The position numbers and the translations under genes were made by a program. This document shows positions 43,814 to 52,789 of a DNA stretch of 64,000 nucleotides, in pieces (the stretch's first letter is position 1; every line of letters starts with the position of its first letter). Below the pieces are notes generated by a model, which was not told the DNA's origin, did not search any database, and worked only from the letters and a program-made list of their open reading frames with translations. The stretch comes from Euglena gracilis (Eukaryota; Euglenida; Euglenophyceae; Euglenales), in assembly GCA_039621445.1 (NCBI GenBank), contig CP154957.1:4210504-4274503 (forward strand), given 5' to 3'.

Positions 43814-46800
43814 ATGTCCTCCATTGAAGATTTGGAAAGAAGGTTGCAAGAATTGGAAATCAAATCAGCCAGCAGCAGTCAGTCTGTGTTTACCCCTGTG
43901 AACCCCATCACCCAGGTTGAAACATTTCTGAAGCAAATTGTGGAACCAAATTCCAGCAACCCCAGCCAAAATTCAACCCAAAGTTCAAGATTACCCCCTG
44001 TGAAATTGCCAGAGTTTGATGGCACAAATTGGCCAGAGTTTTTGAAAGATTTTGGCAGATGGTTGAGGTTAACTGGTGCAGTTGCATTTGGAAATGTCCA
44101 GAAAAAGGATTGGCTGTTGGAATGTTGCACCCCCAAGGTGAAAAAACTGGTTGAAAAAGTGATGGATGAGAATGATGATTTTGAAAAAGTGCTGTTGGAA
44201 ATTGCAAATTTGTTCCCAACACTGGAAAATGACATGACTTTGAGGTCTGCCATTGACAAATTGCCAGCACTTTCCCAGAACCCTGAACCCCAAGACATCA
44301 AAAAACTTTTCATTGAGTTGGACAATTTGATGGCAAGGTTGAGCCCCCAGGCCATGAGTGAACAGGAAAAGTTTTTGGTTTTGCTGAGGAAATTACACCC
44401 CAGAATGTATGCAGACATCAGGGCAGACAGATTTTACAAACATCGTTCTGAGACATTCACAGATTTGAGAAAAACAATTTTGGAGAAAAGTTCTGAAGAT
44501 TGGTTGGAGAGGAATTTGCTGAAAAAAGAAAATATCAGACCATTGATTGAAAGACCCCCTGATCAATCTGAAAAAGTTGGTGAAAATGTCCCAGAATCTG
44601 GAAAAGGTGGAAAATCTGGTGGAAAAGGAAAAGGCAAAGGAAAAGGCAAAGGCAAGGGTGAAAGAAAAGTTGATGACACCCCAGCCCCACGATTTGGAGC
44701 CACAATTTTCTGTCGATTTTGTCACAAAAAGGGGCATTATGAAGACAGATGTTGGTCAAAAGAAAAGTTTGAGAAAAAGAAGGCAGCAGCCCAGAAGGGG
44801 GCAGGCAAAGGGACCCCTTCGGTTCAACCCCAGGGAGTGCAAACCCAGGTTACCCCCCAGGGTGAGAACCCCAAAAAGAGAAAAGCTGATACTTTGCAGT
44901 TGCTCCAGATGGTGTGTAAAACTTATCTTTTGCCAGTGAAGGTTTATGGAAAGGAAATTCAAGCCATTTTGGACACTGGGGCCACCATCACTGCAGTTTC
45001 TAAGAAATGTGTTCCTGAAAATAAAATTCAGCGGAGTGCTGCGGTACCCCTGCAGATCGGCAACGGTGAGTACATTTTTTCTGAAGGAGTGTGTGAGGTG
45101 AGCCTGGAGTTGGGGAGAAAAATCCTAAAGCTTAAAGCGGTGGTTGTTGAAACAAATGCCTTCGAGGCAGTGTTAGGGACTGACTTTACTGAAAGTGAAT
45201 TTTTTGGTGGGTTGCTGACCAGACCCCCCAGAATCATCATTGATGGTGAGGAGTTTTTACTTCAGAGCCATGATGGGGACCACACTATCAAAAGAATTTT
45301 CAGACTTTTCAAGACAGAAAGCTACACTTTGGTCAAGCCAGTGAAGTCAAAAGCTTTGGAAGAATTGAAGATTTCTGAGGGTCAGATTTGCATTGATCTG
45401 TTTGCAAACCACCTGAACCACACACAGTGTTTGTACATGACAAAAGGGAATTCAGCCTACAGGTATTCATGGGAAAAGTTGTTGTGTGACATTGGTGCTT
45501 CCAAGTTTCTGTGGGCAAACCCCCCCTTCAGCCAACTAAGCAAGGTGGTGACCAAGTTGTGCCTGGAAGAAACAAAAATGGTCCTGGTACACCCAGACTG
45601 GGTGGACCAGTACTGGTCCCCCCTGCTGGAAAGGGTGACGGTGGCAAGGGTGAAAATTGCAAGTGGGGTTCCCTTGTTTGTGGGGGACAGGGGCAAAAAG
45701 GTGCTACCCTCCCCCCTTTGGCACACTTTTGTGAGTGTGGTGGACACTGTGCAATTCAAAGTGGATTTTGAGCTTTTGGACCCCAAAATTGTCAGTTGGC
45801 TCAGAAAAGTTTCAAGGAATTGGAGTTTGGATGAACTGAGAGGTGAGATCAGGAAGTATCCCACGGTGGATGATGGAATTCAAGTGGATTTCCCAGTTCT
45901 TCCTGATGTTCCCCCCCTGCAGCAGGCACCCCAGCCTGCCAGTCCACCTGCAGACAAGCAAGTTTTTGAAAGTCCAAGTTTTCTTTTGGACAATGTTCCC
46001 CCCAAGGAATCAGATGAAAAGGTGAAAGAATGGTTGGACAATGTGGTGGTGTTTGAACCAATGAATGAGCATGAAAACATCAATTTTTTGGCTGAGTTGA
46101 CCAAGGACATTGAAAGTGAGCTGAGTCTTTTTCAGGAGGTGAGAAAAGATGTGGAGGTGATGTTTTTCCAGCTGGCCCAGCCTGTGGAAGATGTTCAGTT
46201 TGCAAAACCTGTGAAAACTCCCAAGGCAACAATCAAGATGGATGAACTCAAAAGCATTTCCCAAGTTTTGCATGAAAAGATTTGGACTTTGGAGGCCCAG
46301 AAAAAGGCTGATGAAAAAAGCAGCAAATTGTTTACTGAGAATCTGAGTGGAGAGTTTGAAAAAGAAGTTGAGAAATTCAGAGACCACCCCAGGTTGTATG
46401 AGCTTTTGGTGAAATTTTCTGATGTTTTTGGACCATTGCCCACAATTTCTGAGTCTTCCCCCCTGCCTGTTTTGATGGACATTGAGCTGAAGCCTGAATG
46501 GGAAGGTAAACCCCTAAGGCAAAAGTGTTGGCCCATGCCCCAGGAGGATGAAAAAGAAATTGACCTTCAGTGTGAAGAATTGCTAAAGTCAGGGTTGATT
46601 GAGCAATTCCCGGTTGGTGAAATCCCCCAGGTGTGCAGCCCCACATTTTTGGTGGACAAAAAAGGGTCAAGTACCAGAAGGATGGTCATTCATTATGGAA
46701 AATTGAATTCCAGGAGCAAAGCACATGCAGGGTTTCTGCCAAGCATGGAAGGGTTGATTGAGTTTGGCCAAATGTCGGAAAAGTACCCTGGACATGAGGA

Positions 46801-46909
46801 GTGGGTATTGGCAAATCCCAATCACAAAAAGAGCAGCAAATTTGTCTGCATTTTGCATTCCATCTGGGAGGTGTTTTCGTCCCAAAAGGATGATGTTTGG
46901 CCTAAGTAA
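43814..46909 (+). CDS. Gag-pol part 1: Gag, zinc knuckle, protease, methyltransferase-like domain, RT start
   Basis: This 1,031-codon frame starts at the ATG in a short context after a ~430-nt leader. Residues 1-250 are the helical Gag. A basic (GK)n linker and a CX2CX4HX4C zinc knuckle (CRFCHKKGHYEDRC, 300-313) follow. A retroviral-type aspartic protease has DTGAT at 387-391. Residues about 524-650 are unusual for this family: IDLFANHLN, then WANPPFS with NPPF at 569-572 (45,518-45,529), then VLVHPDWVDQYW. That resembles the Dam-like adenine methyltransferase region found in DIRS elements. RT begins after residue 890 (LKPEWEGKPLRQK, CSPTFLVDKKG). The RT frame then leaves this reading frame near 46,765-46,785 and continues in the next ORF, so the codons past that point are not meaningful. 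Confidence 0.93.
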   Translation: MSSIEDLERRLQELEIKSASSSQSVFTPVNPITQVETFLKQIVEPNSSNPSQNSTQSSRLPPVKLPEFDGTNWPEFLKDFGRWLRLTGAVAFGNVQKKDWLLECCTPKVKKLVEKVMDENDDFEKVLLEIANLFPTLENDMTLRSAIDKLPALSQNPEPQDIKKLFIELDNLMARLSPQAMSEQEKFLVLLRKLHPRMYADIRADRFYKHRSETFTDLRKTILEKSSEDWLERNLLKKENIRPLIERPPDQSEKVGENVPESGKGGKSGGKGKGKGKGKGKGERKVDDTPAPRFGATIFCRFCHKKGHYEDRCWSKEKFEKKKAAAQKGAGKGTPSVQPQGVQTQVTPQGENPKKRKADTLQLLQMVCKTYLLPVKVYGKEIQAILDTGATITAVSKKCVPENKIQRSAAVPLQIGNGEYIFSEGVCEVSLELGRKILKLKAVVVETNAFEAVLGTDFTESEFFGGLLTRPPRIIIDGEEFLLQSHDGDHTIKRIFRLFKTESYTLVKPVKSKALEELKISEGQICIDLFANHLNHTQCLYMTKGNSAYRYSWEKLLCDIGASKFLWANPPFSQLSKVVTKLCLEETKMVLVHPDWVDQYWSPLLERVTVARVKIASGVPLFVGDRGKKVLPSPLWHTFVSVVDTVQFKVDFELLDPKIVSWLRKVSRNWSLDELRGEIRKYPTVDDGIQVDFPVLPDVPPLQQAPQPASPPADKQVFESPSFLLDNVPPKESDEKVKEWLDNVVVFEPMNEHENINFLAELTKDIESELSLFQEVRKDVEVMFFQLAQPVEDVQFAKPVKTPKATIKMDELKSISQVLHEKIWTLEAQKKADEKSSKLFTENLSGEFEKEVEKFRDHPRLYELLVKFSDVFGPLPTISESSPLPVLMDIELKPEWEGKPLRQKCWPMPQEDEKEIDLQCEELLKSGLIEQFPVGEIPQVCSPTFLVDKKGSSTRRMVIHYGKLNSRSKAHAGFLPSMEGLIEFGQMSEKYPGHEEWVLANPNHKKSSKFVCILHSIWEVFSSQKDDVWPK

Positions 46910-49748
46910 TGCACCGGGTATTTTTCAGGAGCTGATGGAAATACTAACCTCCCAATGCAAAACGGATTTGAGGGTGAGAGAGATTTTGAAGGATGGACAC
47001 CTGGCTTCTTTTTTTGATGACACAGGGGTTGGTGCAAACTCTGAGGAGGATCATTTGTATCTTTTGGAAAAGTGGTTTGAAGTTTGCAGGAAGAACCAAG
47101 TGAGAATCAAATTGAGCAAATGTTCCTTTCTGAATCAGTCCATTGACTATTTGGGTTTCTCGTTGGAATGGGGAATGTGGCAGGCAAACAAAAGAAACAT
47201 TGAACCAATTCTGAGTTTTCGAGTTCAGAATCAAAGGGATTTGAGGCGAATTTTGGGAGCCATGAATTTCTACCGCAGACACGTGAAAGGTTTTACTTTT
47301 GACTCAGCCCCGCTCACAGATTTGCTGAAAAAGAATGTGAAATGGAGATGGACTGAAAAGGAGGAGAGTTGTTTGAATGCATTGAAAAGGAAATTGTCTT
47401 CTCTTGATGTTTTGGGTACCCCCAGGAGTTCAGGAGAGATTGTTTTGGTGACTGACAGTTCGGATTTGGGAGGTGGTTCAGCATTGTTTCAGTGGCAAAC
47501 CCTCCAACAAACACAAATTCCTGAGAATTTTCGAACAAGTGGTGTGAAGGTGGATGGAACCCTGAAAAACAACTACCCCAGTGAAATGAGGTTGGTGCCC
47601 TTGGGCCACTACAACTGGAAATGGAGTGAGGCAAGAAAAAAATACACTACCTGGGAAAAGGAAATTTTGAGTGGTGTGCTGACCATTGCTTCACAAACAA
47701 GGATTTTGCAAAATCTGCCAATTGTGTGGATGACAGACAATGAGGCAGCCACCTCTTTTCTGAAGGGTGAACCCCCCCTCAACAAAAGATTGAGAAGGAT
47801 GTATGTGTTTTTGCACCAGTTCAAACTGAATATCGTTCATGTGGCGGGTTGCAAAAATGAATTGTGTGATTTTTTGTCTCGTGCTGATTTTGAGAACAAG
47901 TTTGAAATTCATTTTGAGGAAGAAGCAAGGAACGCTTTTCAGAAAATGGATGTGCAGCTTGACCTGTTTTTGCAGAAGATTTTCAGTTTGTCCCACAGAG
48001 TGCAAGTGTCAGAAAAGGATTATTTGAATTCAGAACTGAAGGATTTTTGGGAAAAAGTGGAGGTTTCAAAACCCTGTTTCATTGACAATGAGTTTTGGTT
48101 CAGATCTGCCAAGGCCATGTATTGTGAAGGAAAGTTGGTTGTTCCATCTCATTTGTTGAAAGTTTGTTTGGATGAATGTCACAAGGCAAGCAACCATGTT
48201 GGTGCTGAAAGGACTTTGTTGTTCTTTTTGAGCCATTTCCAGTCCAAGGTTTCCAAGAAAGAAATGTTGGAAATTTGCAGGGCCATTGTGATGACATGTG
48301 AAATTTGCACCCTTTCAAAACAAAACCGCCCCAGTGACCGTGGAAAGGTGGGTTCTTTACCGATTCCAACAGTGAGCAATGAAGTTTTGTGTTTGGATTT
48401 TGTGCAAATGGACCCCTACAATGGTTTTGACTATGTGCTGACTTTGGTCGACAATTTGTCCCATTTTTGCCAATTCATCCCCACACAGAAAACGGTAACC
48501 GGAGAAGGAGTTTTGAGACTTATTTTGGACCGGTGGATTTCTGTTTTTGGAAAACCGTCTGTTGTGAGGTCTGACAACGACGTGCGATTCAGACAGCCCA
48601 GTGGTTTTTATCAGACAGCCCTGAAAGCTCTTGACGTGAAATTATCGTTTTCTCTGCCCCGGAACCCCCGATCAAACGGTTTGGTTGAAAATGTCAATAA
48701 AATGTTCTTGCAGAATATGCGAGCATTGAGTCTGTCTTCCAAGGACAAAAATTGGGTGCAGCTGATCCCGTATTGCACATTTTTGATGAATTCGCAGATT
48801 TCCCCCACAACAATGTTGTCACCCCATGAAATGTTTTTGGGCAGGCCAGCTTGGAGGTTGGAATTACCCCCAGAACCGGTGACAAACCCAGAAACCCATT
48901 CTTGGCTTTTGACCCAGTTGGAAATTCAAGAAAGAGCTTCCCAGAGATTGAAAGAATTGAGGAAAAAAGATTTTGAGAGTGCCAACAAAGGGAGGGTACC
49001 AGCAAAAATTGAAGAAGATGACTATGTTTTGGTGCACAACAAAAGATGGCCAAACAAATCATGGCCCAAGCTTTCCCCCCCCTGGCAAGGACCTTTTCGG
49101 GTTCTCAAATCGAGGTTCAATTCAGTGCAAATTGCAAGCAGTCCATCTTTTGGAGGGGTCATTGATGTTTCTTTGGGTTTGTGCAAAAAGTGGGAGGTTT
49201 CTTTGCATGAAGAAAGCCTTTTGGAAGAAGACCCAGACCTTTTGACCGGTGAAGTGGTTGTGGGAGACCCAGTGGAGGGTGACACCCCCATGCCAGACCA
49301 GGGAGGGGATCCCCCCCTTCAGATGTCAGAAGAAGAACAAGCACAATTGGGTTTTTACAATGTTTACAAGATTTTGAAGCACAAGTACCAAGGGGGATGG
49401 AAATTTTTGGTTTGGTGGGAGAATTTTCCGGCAAGCAGCAGTACATGGGAGCCTGTGGCTTCCTTTGTGCAACCCGGAGGCAGAATGAATGAGGTTTTCA
49501 AGAATTATTGTGTGGATCACAATTTACAATCGATCCTACGCCAGGCGCTCAGAATGTTTTGCGACGTTTCAGAATGCGAATGGGGGTTGGCATCTCAAGA
49601 GACAGCCTGGCCTCCCCCCAAATGTTTTGATCGTGCTTTCAGTCACGCGGGAGGAAAGTCAAGCCCCCCAGGGGGCCTTTTGGATGGTTTTTCGGGTCAG
49701 GAGACACCAACCCGCCTCGCCATGGGTGGATTGTTGTCTAACCTTTGA
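46758..49748 (+). CDS. Gag-pol part 2: RT core, RNase H, integrase, chromodomain
   Basis: This frame is +1 relative to part 1, and its first codons overlap it. RT continues with STLDMRSGYWQIPI (9-22), FGLSNAPGIFQ and catalytic FFDD (85-88). RNase H has VLVTDSSD (about 228-236), TTWEKE and MTDNEA. Integrase has an HHCC finger (HKASNH ... TCEIC, 475-517) and a DDE core with D548, D606 and E644 in LVENVN. The spacing of about 38 residues between the last two is normal. A chromodomain (YNVYKILKHKYQGGWKFLVW ... STWEPV, 865-905) ends the conserved part. The ATG at 46,758 is simply the first in frame; expression would need the upstream frame. Whether the break is a mutation, an assembly indel or recoding cannot be told here; inside the RT core, recoding is unlikely. 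Confidence 0.95.
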   Translation: MSLAKCRKSTLDMRSGYWQIPITKRAANLSAFCIPSGRCFRPKRMMFGLSNAPGIFQELMEILTSQCKTDLRVREILKDGHLASFFDDTGVGANSEEDHLYLLEKWFEVCRKNQVRIKLSKCSFLNQSIDYLGFSLEWGMWQANKRNIEPILSFRVQNQRDLRRILGAMNFYRRHVKGFTFDSAPLTDLLKKNVKWRWTEKEESCLNALKRKLSSLDVLGTPRSSGEIVLVTDSSDLGGGSALFQWQTLQQTQIPENFRTSGVKVDGTLKNNYPSEMRLVPLGHYNWKWSEARKKYTTWEKEILSGVLTIASQTRILQNLPIVWMTDNEAATSFLKGEPPLNKRLRRMYVFLHQFKLNIVHVAGCKNELCDFLSRADFENKFEIHFEEEARNAFQKMDVQLDLFLQKIFSLSHRVQVSEKDYLNSELKDFWEKVEVSKPCFIDNEFWFRSAKAMYCEGKLVVPSHLLKVCLDECHKASNHVGAERTLLFFLSHFQSKVSKKEMLEICRAIVMTCEICTLSKQNRPSDRGKVGSLPIPTVSNEVLCLDFVQMDPYNGFDYVLTLVDNLSHFCQFIPTQKTVTGEGVLRLILDRWISVFGKPSVVRSDNDVRFRQPSGFYQTALKALDVKLSFSLPRNPRSNGLVENVNKMFLQNMRALSLSSKDKNWVQLIPYCTFLMNSQISPTTMLSPHEMFLGRPAWRLELPPEPVTNPETHSWLLTQLEIQERASQRLKELRKKDFESANKGRVPAKIEEDDYVLVHNKRWPNKSWPKLSPPWQGPFRVLKSRFNSVQIASSPSFGGVIDVSLGLCKKWEVSLHEESLLEEDPDLLTGEVVVGDPVEGDTPMPDQGGDPPLQMSEEEQAQLGFYNVYKILKHKYQGGWKFLVWWENFPASSSTWEPVASFVQPGGRMNEVFKNYCVDHNLQSILRQALRMFCDVSECEWGLASQETAWPPPKCFDRAFSHAGGKSSPPGGLLDGFSGQETPTRLAMGGLLSNL

Positions 49749-50020
49749 AGGCTTTCAGTCACAAACCTGCCATTGATGCGAGGAGTTTCGCCCAGGTTTG
49801 TGTTACTTTTGAATGGCAAGCCAACCACGAAGTGAAGGGACCACGGTGAACGTCGGAAGTAACCTCTTTTACCTTCCTTTGTGTTGACATTTGTCGTTCT
49901 GAACCTTTTTTGTGGACAATTCGTGTTGATCACCATTCATTCGTGCTTGAACCATAGTAAAGCCATTTTGTTTGTGGTGTGATGCCGTTTCGTCCTGTGC
50001 CTGTGGCGCCGCGTCCTCCG

Positions 50021-50034
50021 GCATGGGGGGCGTG
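50021..50034 (+). promoter_or_regulatory. Possible polypurine tract
   Basis: GCATGGGGGGCGTG lies immediately before the 3' LTR. The G run is the only purine-rich word in the expected position, and it is short. Confidence 0.35.
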
Positions 50035-50225
50035 TGCGGACTATTTACTAACCGCCCGAACCGAACTTTGTATTCCTAATTCGAACCTTTCCTCCTGTGC
50101 AGACTGCTGGCTCTGGTTATGTCATTGCATTGATTGTGTTACGTCTTTGGGGACAATTGGGATATCAAGAAAAATTGGGAATCCGAGGATTTCAATAAAA
50201 ACAAAAGAATATTCTGAGACGTCCA
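50035..50225 (+). repeat. 3' LTR
   Basis: 191 bp, identical to the 5' LTR except for one base, followed by the second TTCCC (50,226-50,230). Confidence 0.97.
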
Positions 50226-50756
50226 TTCCCATTGGGCCGTAAAGTGTCCTGGGGACGGGAATAGCTCGGGGGGGGGGGGGCATGGTAAGTGGTGGAAATT
50301 TTCCAAGAGTGAAAATGTTCAGCCAGGGTACTACTCACACCGCGCCAACACCCCACACCAGCACAATTTTCAGCTACTGCCACCCCCCCCCCTCAGAATT
50401 TGGCCCCAGAACCCGGATCTGACAATCTGGGTTGGACCCCATTTTTGCCTGAAATGGTCAATCTGGGGGGATTATTTTCCTAGGCTGGATGACACATTCA
50501 GGATTCAGGGGGGGGGGGGAGGTGAATGGGGGAAAAAAACGGCCAATTTGGTACGGTAGTCTTCCAAGAACTGAGCAGCTACAGTACGAAGCATAAATAT
50601 TTGTACGTTTGTTGAGCATGAAGGTTTGTACGGCCCCTCCAAAAAATCGGAATGTTTTTTGGTTTTGACACCATTCTTTCCACCACAAGGCCCTGTAAAG
50701 GGGACAGCCGGCAGCAGTGAGTGCAGAACTGCACTTGTAAGTCCCGCAAGTACCCT

Positions 50757-51122
50757 CACCCCCCCCCCTATTTGGCTAATGGCCGGGCTCCTTCAGACCC
50801 CCAATTAGCCAATTAGGGGGGGGACAATTAGGGGGGGGGGGCTCGAGGACCCCGACCCCGTAATTTTTGACCTGTGCAAAATTGGTCGATTTTTTGTGCA
50901 TTTTTGGATTGGTTATGACTTTTTCTGACCCGGCAATTTTTAACATTTTCGAAACGGACGTTTTTGGAGGTTTTCTGAGCCCTTGCCGAAATTGGCCAAA
51001 GTTGGCCAAGGGAACGTCCATTGGCCAATTGGGCTAACCCCCCCCCCCTAATTGGCTAATGGACCTCCCTTAAGGACCCCCCAACTAGCCAATTAGGGGG
51101 GGGGCAATTAGGGGGGGTCAGG
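50757..51122. mobile_element. C/G-run element D with CCAATTAGGGGG motifs
   Basis: Each end carries CCCCTA(T/A)TTGGCTAATGG followed by ...CCAATTAG plus a G run (50,768-50,840 and 51,045-51,115), enclosing a ~200-bp core homologous to 20,400-20,660. GGACAATTAGGGG words repeat within both ends. No duplication was resolved. Confidence 0.6.
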
Positions 51123-51389
51123 GTAATCCCCACTCAGCAGGCTCAGATGGTCATGGTGGATGCTCTTCAGATGGGTGAGTAGAGCACACAACTGTCATGT
51201 GCTCGGAAATGCGCACACATACCGTTTGCCGGGGTCAGTGCTGGCAGGTGGGCACGGCACAGGGGTGAAAGCAGCGGGCCCCAAAGGGGGGACCCCGGTC
51301 GGGTTCGGCCGGGTTTCGGCCCCATGCCGCGGCCAGGTCTGCTGGATTGGAAAGGTCAGTGGAGGACGAGGCGGCTAGTGGCGGATTTG

Positions 51390-51640
51390 GCCGCCCGGCA
51401 GCTGCGCGCTCGTGTTCGTCAATAAAATCCTCTCAGCCACGGCCATGGCTCGAGCCCCAGCCATATGACCCATAGGGAGGCCACCGAGAACTCCAGGGGG
51501 CAGATCCGGGGGAATAGCTGGAGGCTGCAGCAAGTCCACGCAGCTAGGTCGACGTTTCTTCTTCTGGGAGACCGAGGGCGGTTTGCTGGACGCTGGACCC
51601 GGATTTAGCTCAACGTCACCACACAGGGTGAGCGGAGGGT
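51390..51640 (-). pseudogene. LINE 5' fragment L4 with intact 2A motif
   Basis: The minus frame contains LTLCGDVELNPGP; the codons for GDVELNPGP are at 51,594-51,620. This is a full match to the 2A consensus DxExNPGP, where the ribosome skips the final Gly-Pro bond. 2A motifs near the N-terminus are known from several animal non-LTR retrotransposons. A basic stretch SQKKKRRPSC and a proline-rich region follow, after which the fragment ends near 51,390. No RT is attached. Confidence 0.75.
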
Positions 51641-51744
51641 GCGAGGGGCGGGGTGGGTGTGAATGCGCCATGGACGCACTGTCGATGTGGGGAGGGAGGG
51701 GAGTCAGCCCGGGGGAGCGGACTTGGCCTATTGTGTTGCAACTT

Positions 51745-51945
51745 TTTTGGCGAACCGACCAGGTAATTTGGCAGAATATGCAGCTTTTTTGGTTTCTGGT
51801 GCCAGTGACGTCGGCCGACGTTGAGCGTTCTTTCAGTTTGTTGGGTTGCATTGATACAAAGCTCCGTAATTCTTTGCCAGACGATACTCGCCGCCTGTCC
51901 ACTATGATGTTGTTCAATGGTGACATTGAATGCCGTTTTGTCTGA
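51745..51945 (+). pseudogene. hAT transposase C-terminal dimerisation fragment
   Basis: The plus frame ends with the hAT dimerisation signature: LVPVTSADVERSFSLL, a short spacer, then KLRNSLPDDTRRLSTMMLFN and a stop at about 51,946. The ERSFS core and the R-L-P-D spacing are typical of hAT/BED transposases. Upstream DDE residues are not present; the frame runs into the oppositely oriented 2A fragment. This is the only piece of hAT transposase I can recognise that might have mobilised the MITEs here. Confidence 0.8.
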
Positions 51946-52069
51946 CCGCGGCGGACTGCTGGATTCACCTGTTTTGCTTTGCCGCGCTGTCATTTCTGGA
52001 TGTTCTTGACAAAGGAACAAAATGATTATCCAAGTAGGCGCATGTGTGAATGTTTGTTACAAGGGATCC

Positions 52070-52142
52070 AATGTAATCTCCAAGTATGTGCAATTTTGTG
52101 CAATTTTGTGCAATTTTGTGCATTTTTTTGCACTGTAATGTT
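52070..52142 (-). repeat. GTGCAATTTT repeat cluster (end of element K2)
   Basis: Four direct copies of GTGCAATTTT lie beside AATCTCCAAGTATG. This is the reverse of the left end of K1 at 66-120. Confidence 0.7.
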
Positions 52143-52159
52143 GTACCCCCCGAGGTGCA

Positions 52160-52412
52160 AGCCCCCCCCCCCCAGGGGAGGGGGAGTCCGGGGCTGGAGG
52201 GGGCTGGCTGGGCTGGGTGGGTGAAAAACAAATTTTTCAAAAAATGCCATTTTCGACATTTTGGTGGATGGAGCTGAATCAAGGCTGGGGGGGGCTGTGA
52301 TGGAGGAAGCTGTGGAGAGGGAGAAAAATGCAGGGACAGGTGACCTGGGCAGCCCAGTTGGCTGACCAGCCTGCCGCCGGCTAGCCCATCCTTCGGCTGG
52401 CTGGCCCGGTTG
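52160..52412. mobile_element. hAT MITE fragment, copy 3
   Basis: This is colinear with the middle of the MITEs at 6,472 and 10,144 (GTCCGGGGCTGGAGGGGGCT, CATTTTCGACATTTTG, CAGCCCAGTTGGCTG). Neither terminal repeat is present. Confidence 0.85.
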
Positions 52413-52670
52413 GAACATTAATGCTGCCCCGTCATTTATGGACCCAGCGTTTCTCAGTCGATGGCTATGAACAAACAAGCGTCTGTTGACTTGGCAGAAA
52501 CAACACTCCCTTTCTTTTCACATTCCCTTTACAAAAAAAACTACAAAAACGGTGATATTTAGTTTCGGAAAAGTCAAAACACAGCACTCAAAAACTGGCC
52601 ACCGGTTTTGGGCCAGAGTGCTGGGCACTTTTGCACCACTTGCGGCCACAGCTGACGGCCAGTTTGGCAG

Positions 52671-52729
52671 GGTGGCCAATTTTGGGCCATAGGTGGTGGG
52701 CCACCACCTATGGCCCAAAATTGGCCACC
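52671..52729. repeat. 59-nt perfect palindrome
   Basis: A 29-nt left arm (starting GGTGGCCAATTTTGGGCC, 52,671-52,699) and its exact complement (52,701-52,729) are separated by one G. It could form a very stable hairpin or cruciform. Confidence 0.97.
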
Positions 52730-52741
52730 ACCTGTGGCCCA

Positions 52742-52786
52742 GAGCCGGTTACTCTGTGCGGTGATGTAGAGACCAATCCAGGCTCC
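52742..52786 (+). pseudogene. 2A-like coding fragment L5
   Basis: The plus frame PVTLCGDVETNPGS (codons for GDVETNPGS at 52,760-52,786) matches the 2A consensus except that the last proline is serine. That change should abolish skipping. It ends where K2 begins (CTCTTGGCAGACAAACG, shared with K1). Confidence 0.65.
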
Positions 52787-52789
52787 AGC

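Larger units (their letters stand above)
43178..50225 (+). mobile_element. Ty3/Gypsy LTR retrotransposon with chromodomain
   Basis: The element is 7,048 bp long with two 191-bp LTRs differing at one base, a 5-bp target duplication TTCCC, a primer-binding site for initiator tRNA-Met, and gag-pol in the Ty3 order: gag, protease, extra domain, RT, RNase H, integrase, chromodomain. The near-identity of the LTRs indicates a recent insertion. The only obvious defect is a +1 frame change within the RT near 46,765-46,785. A C-terminal chromodomain points to the chromovirus branch. Confidence 0.97.
43150..50292. mobile_element. C-run MITE split by the LTR retrotransposon
   Basis: If the LTR element and one TTCCC are removed, the halves (43,150-43,177 and 50,231-50,292) join into a unit of about 90 bp. 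Its ends CCACTTAC plus C run and G run plus CATGGTAAGTGG are inverted. The right end CATGG after a G run is shared with the MITEs at 26,422 and 35,876. Confidence 0.6.
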
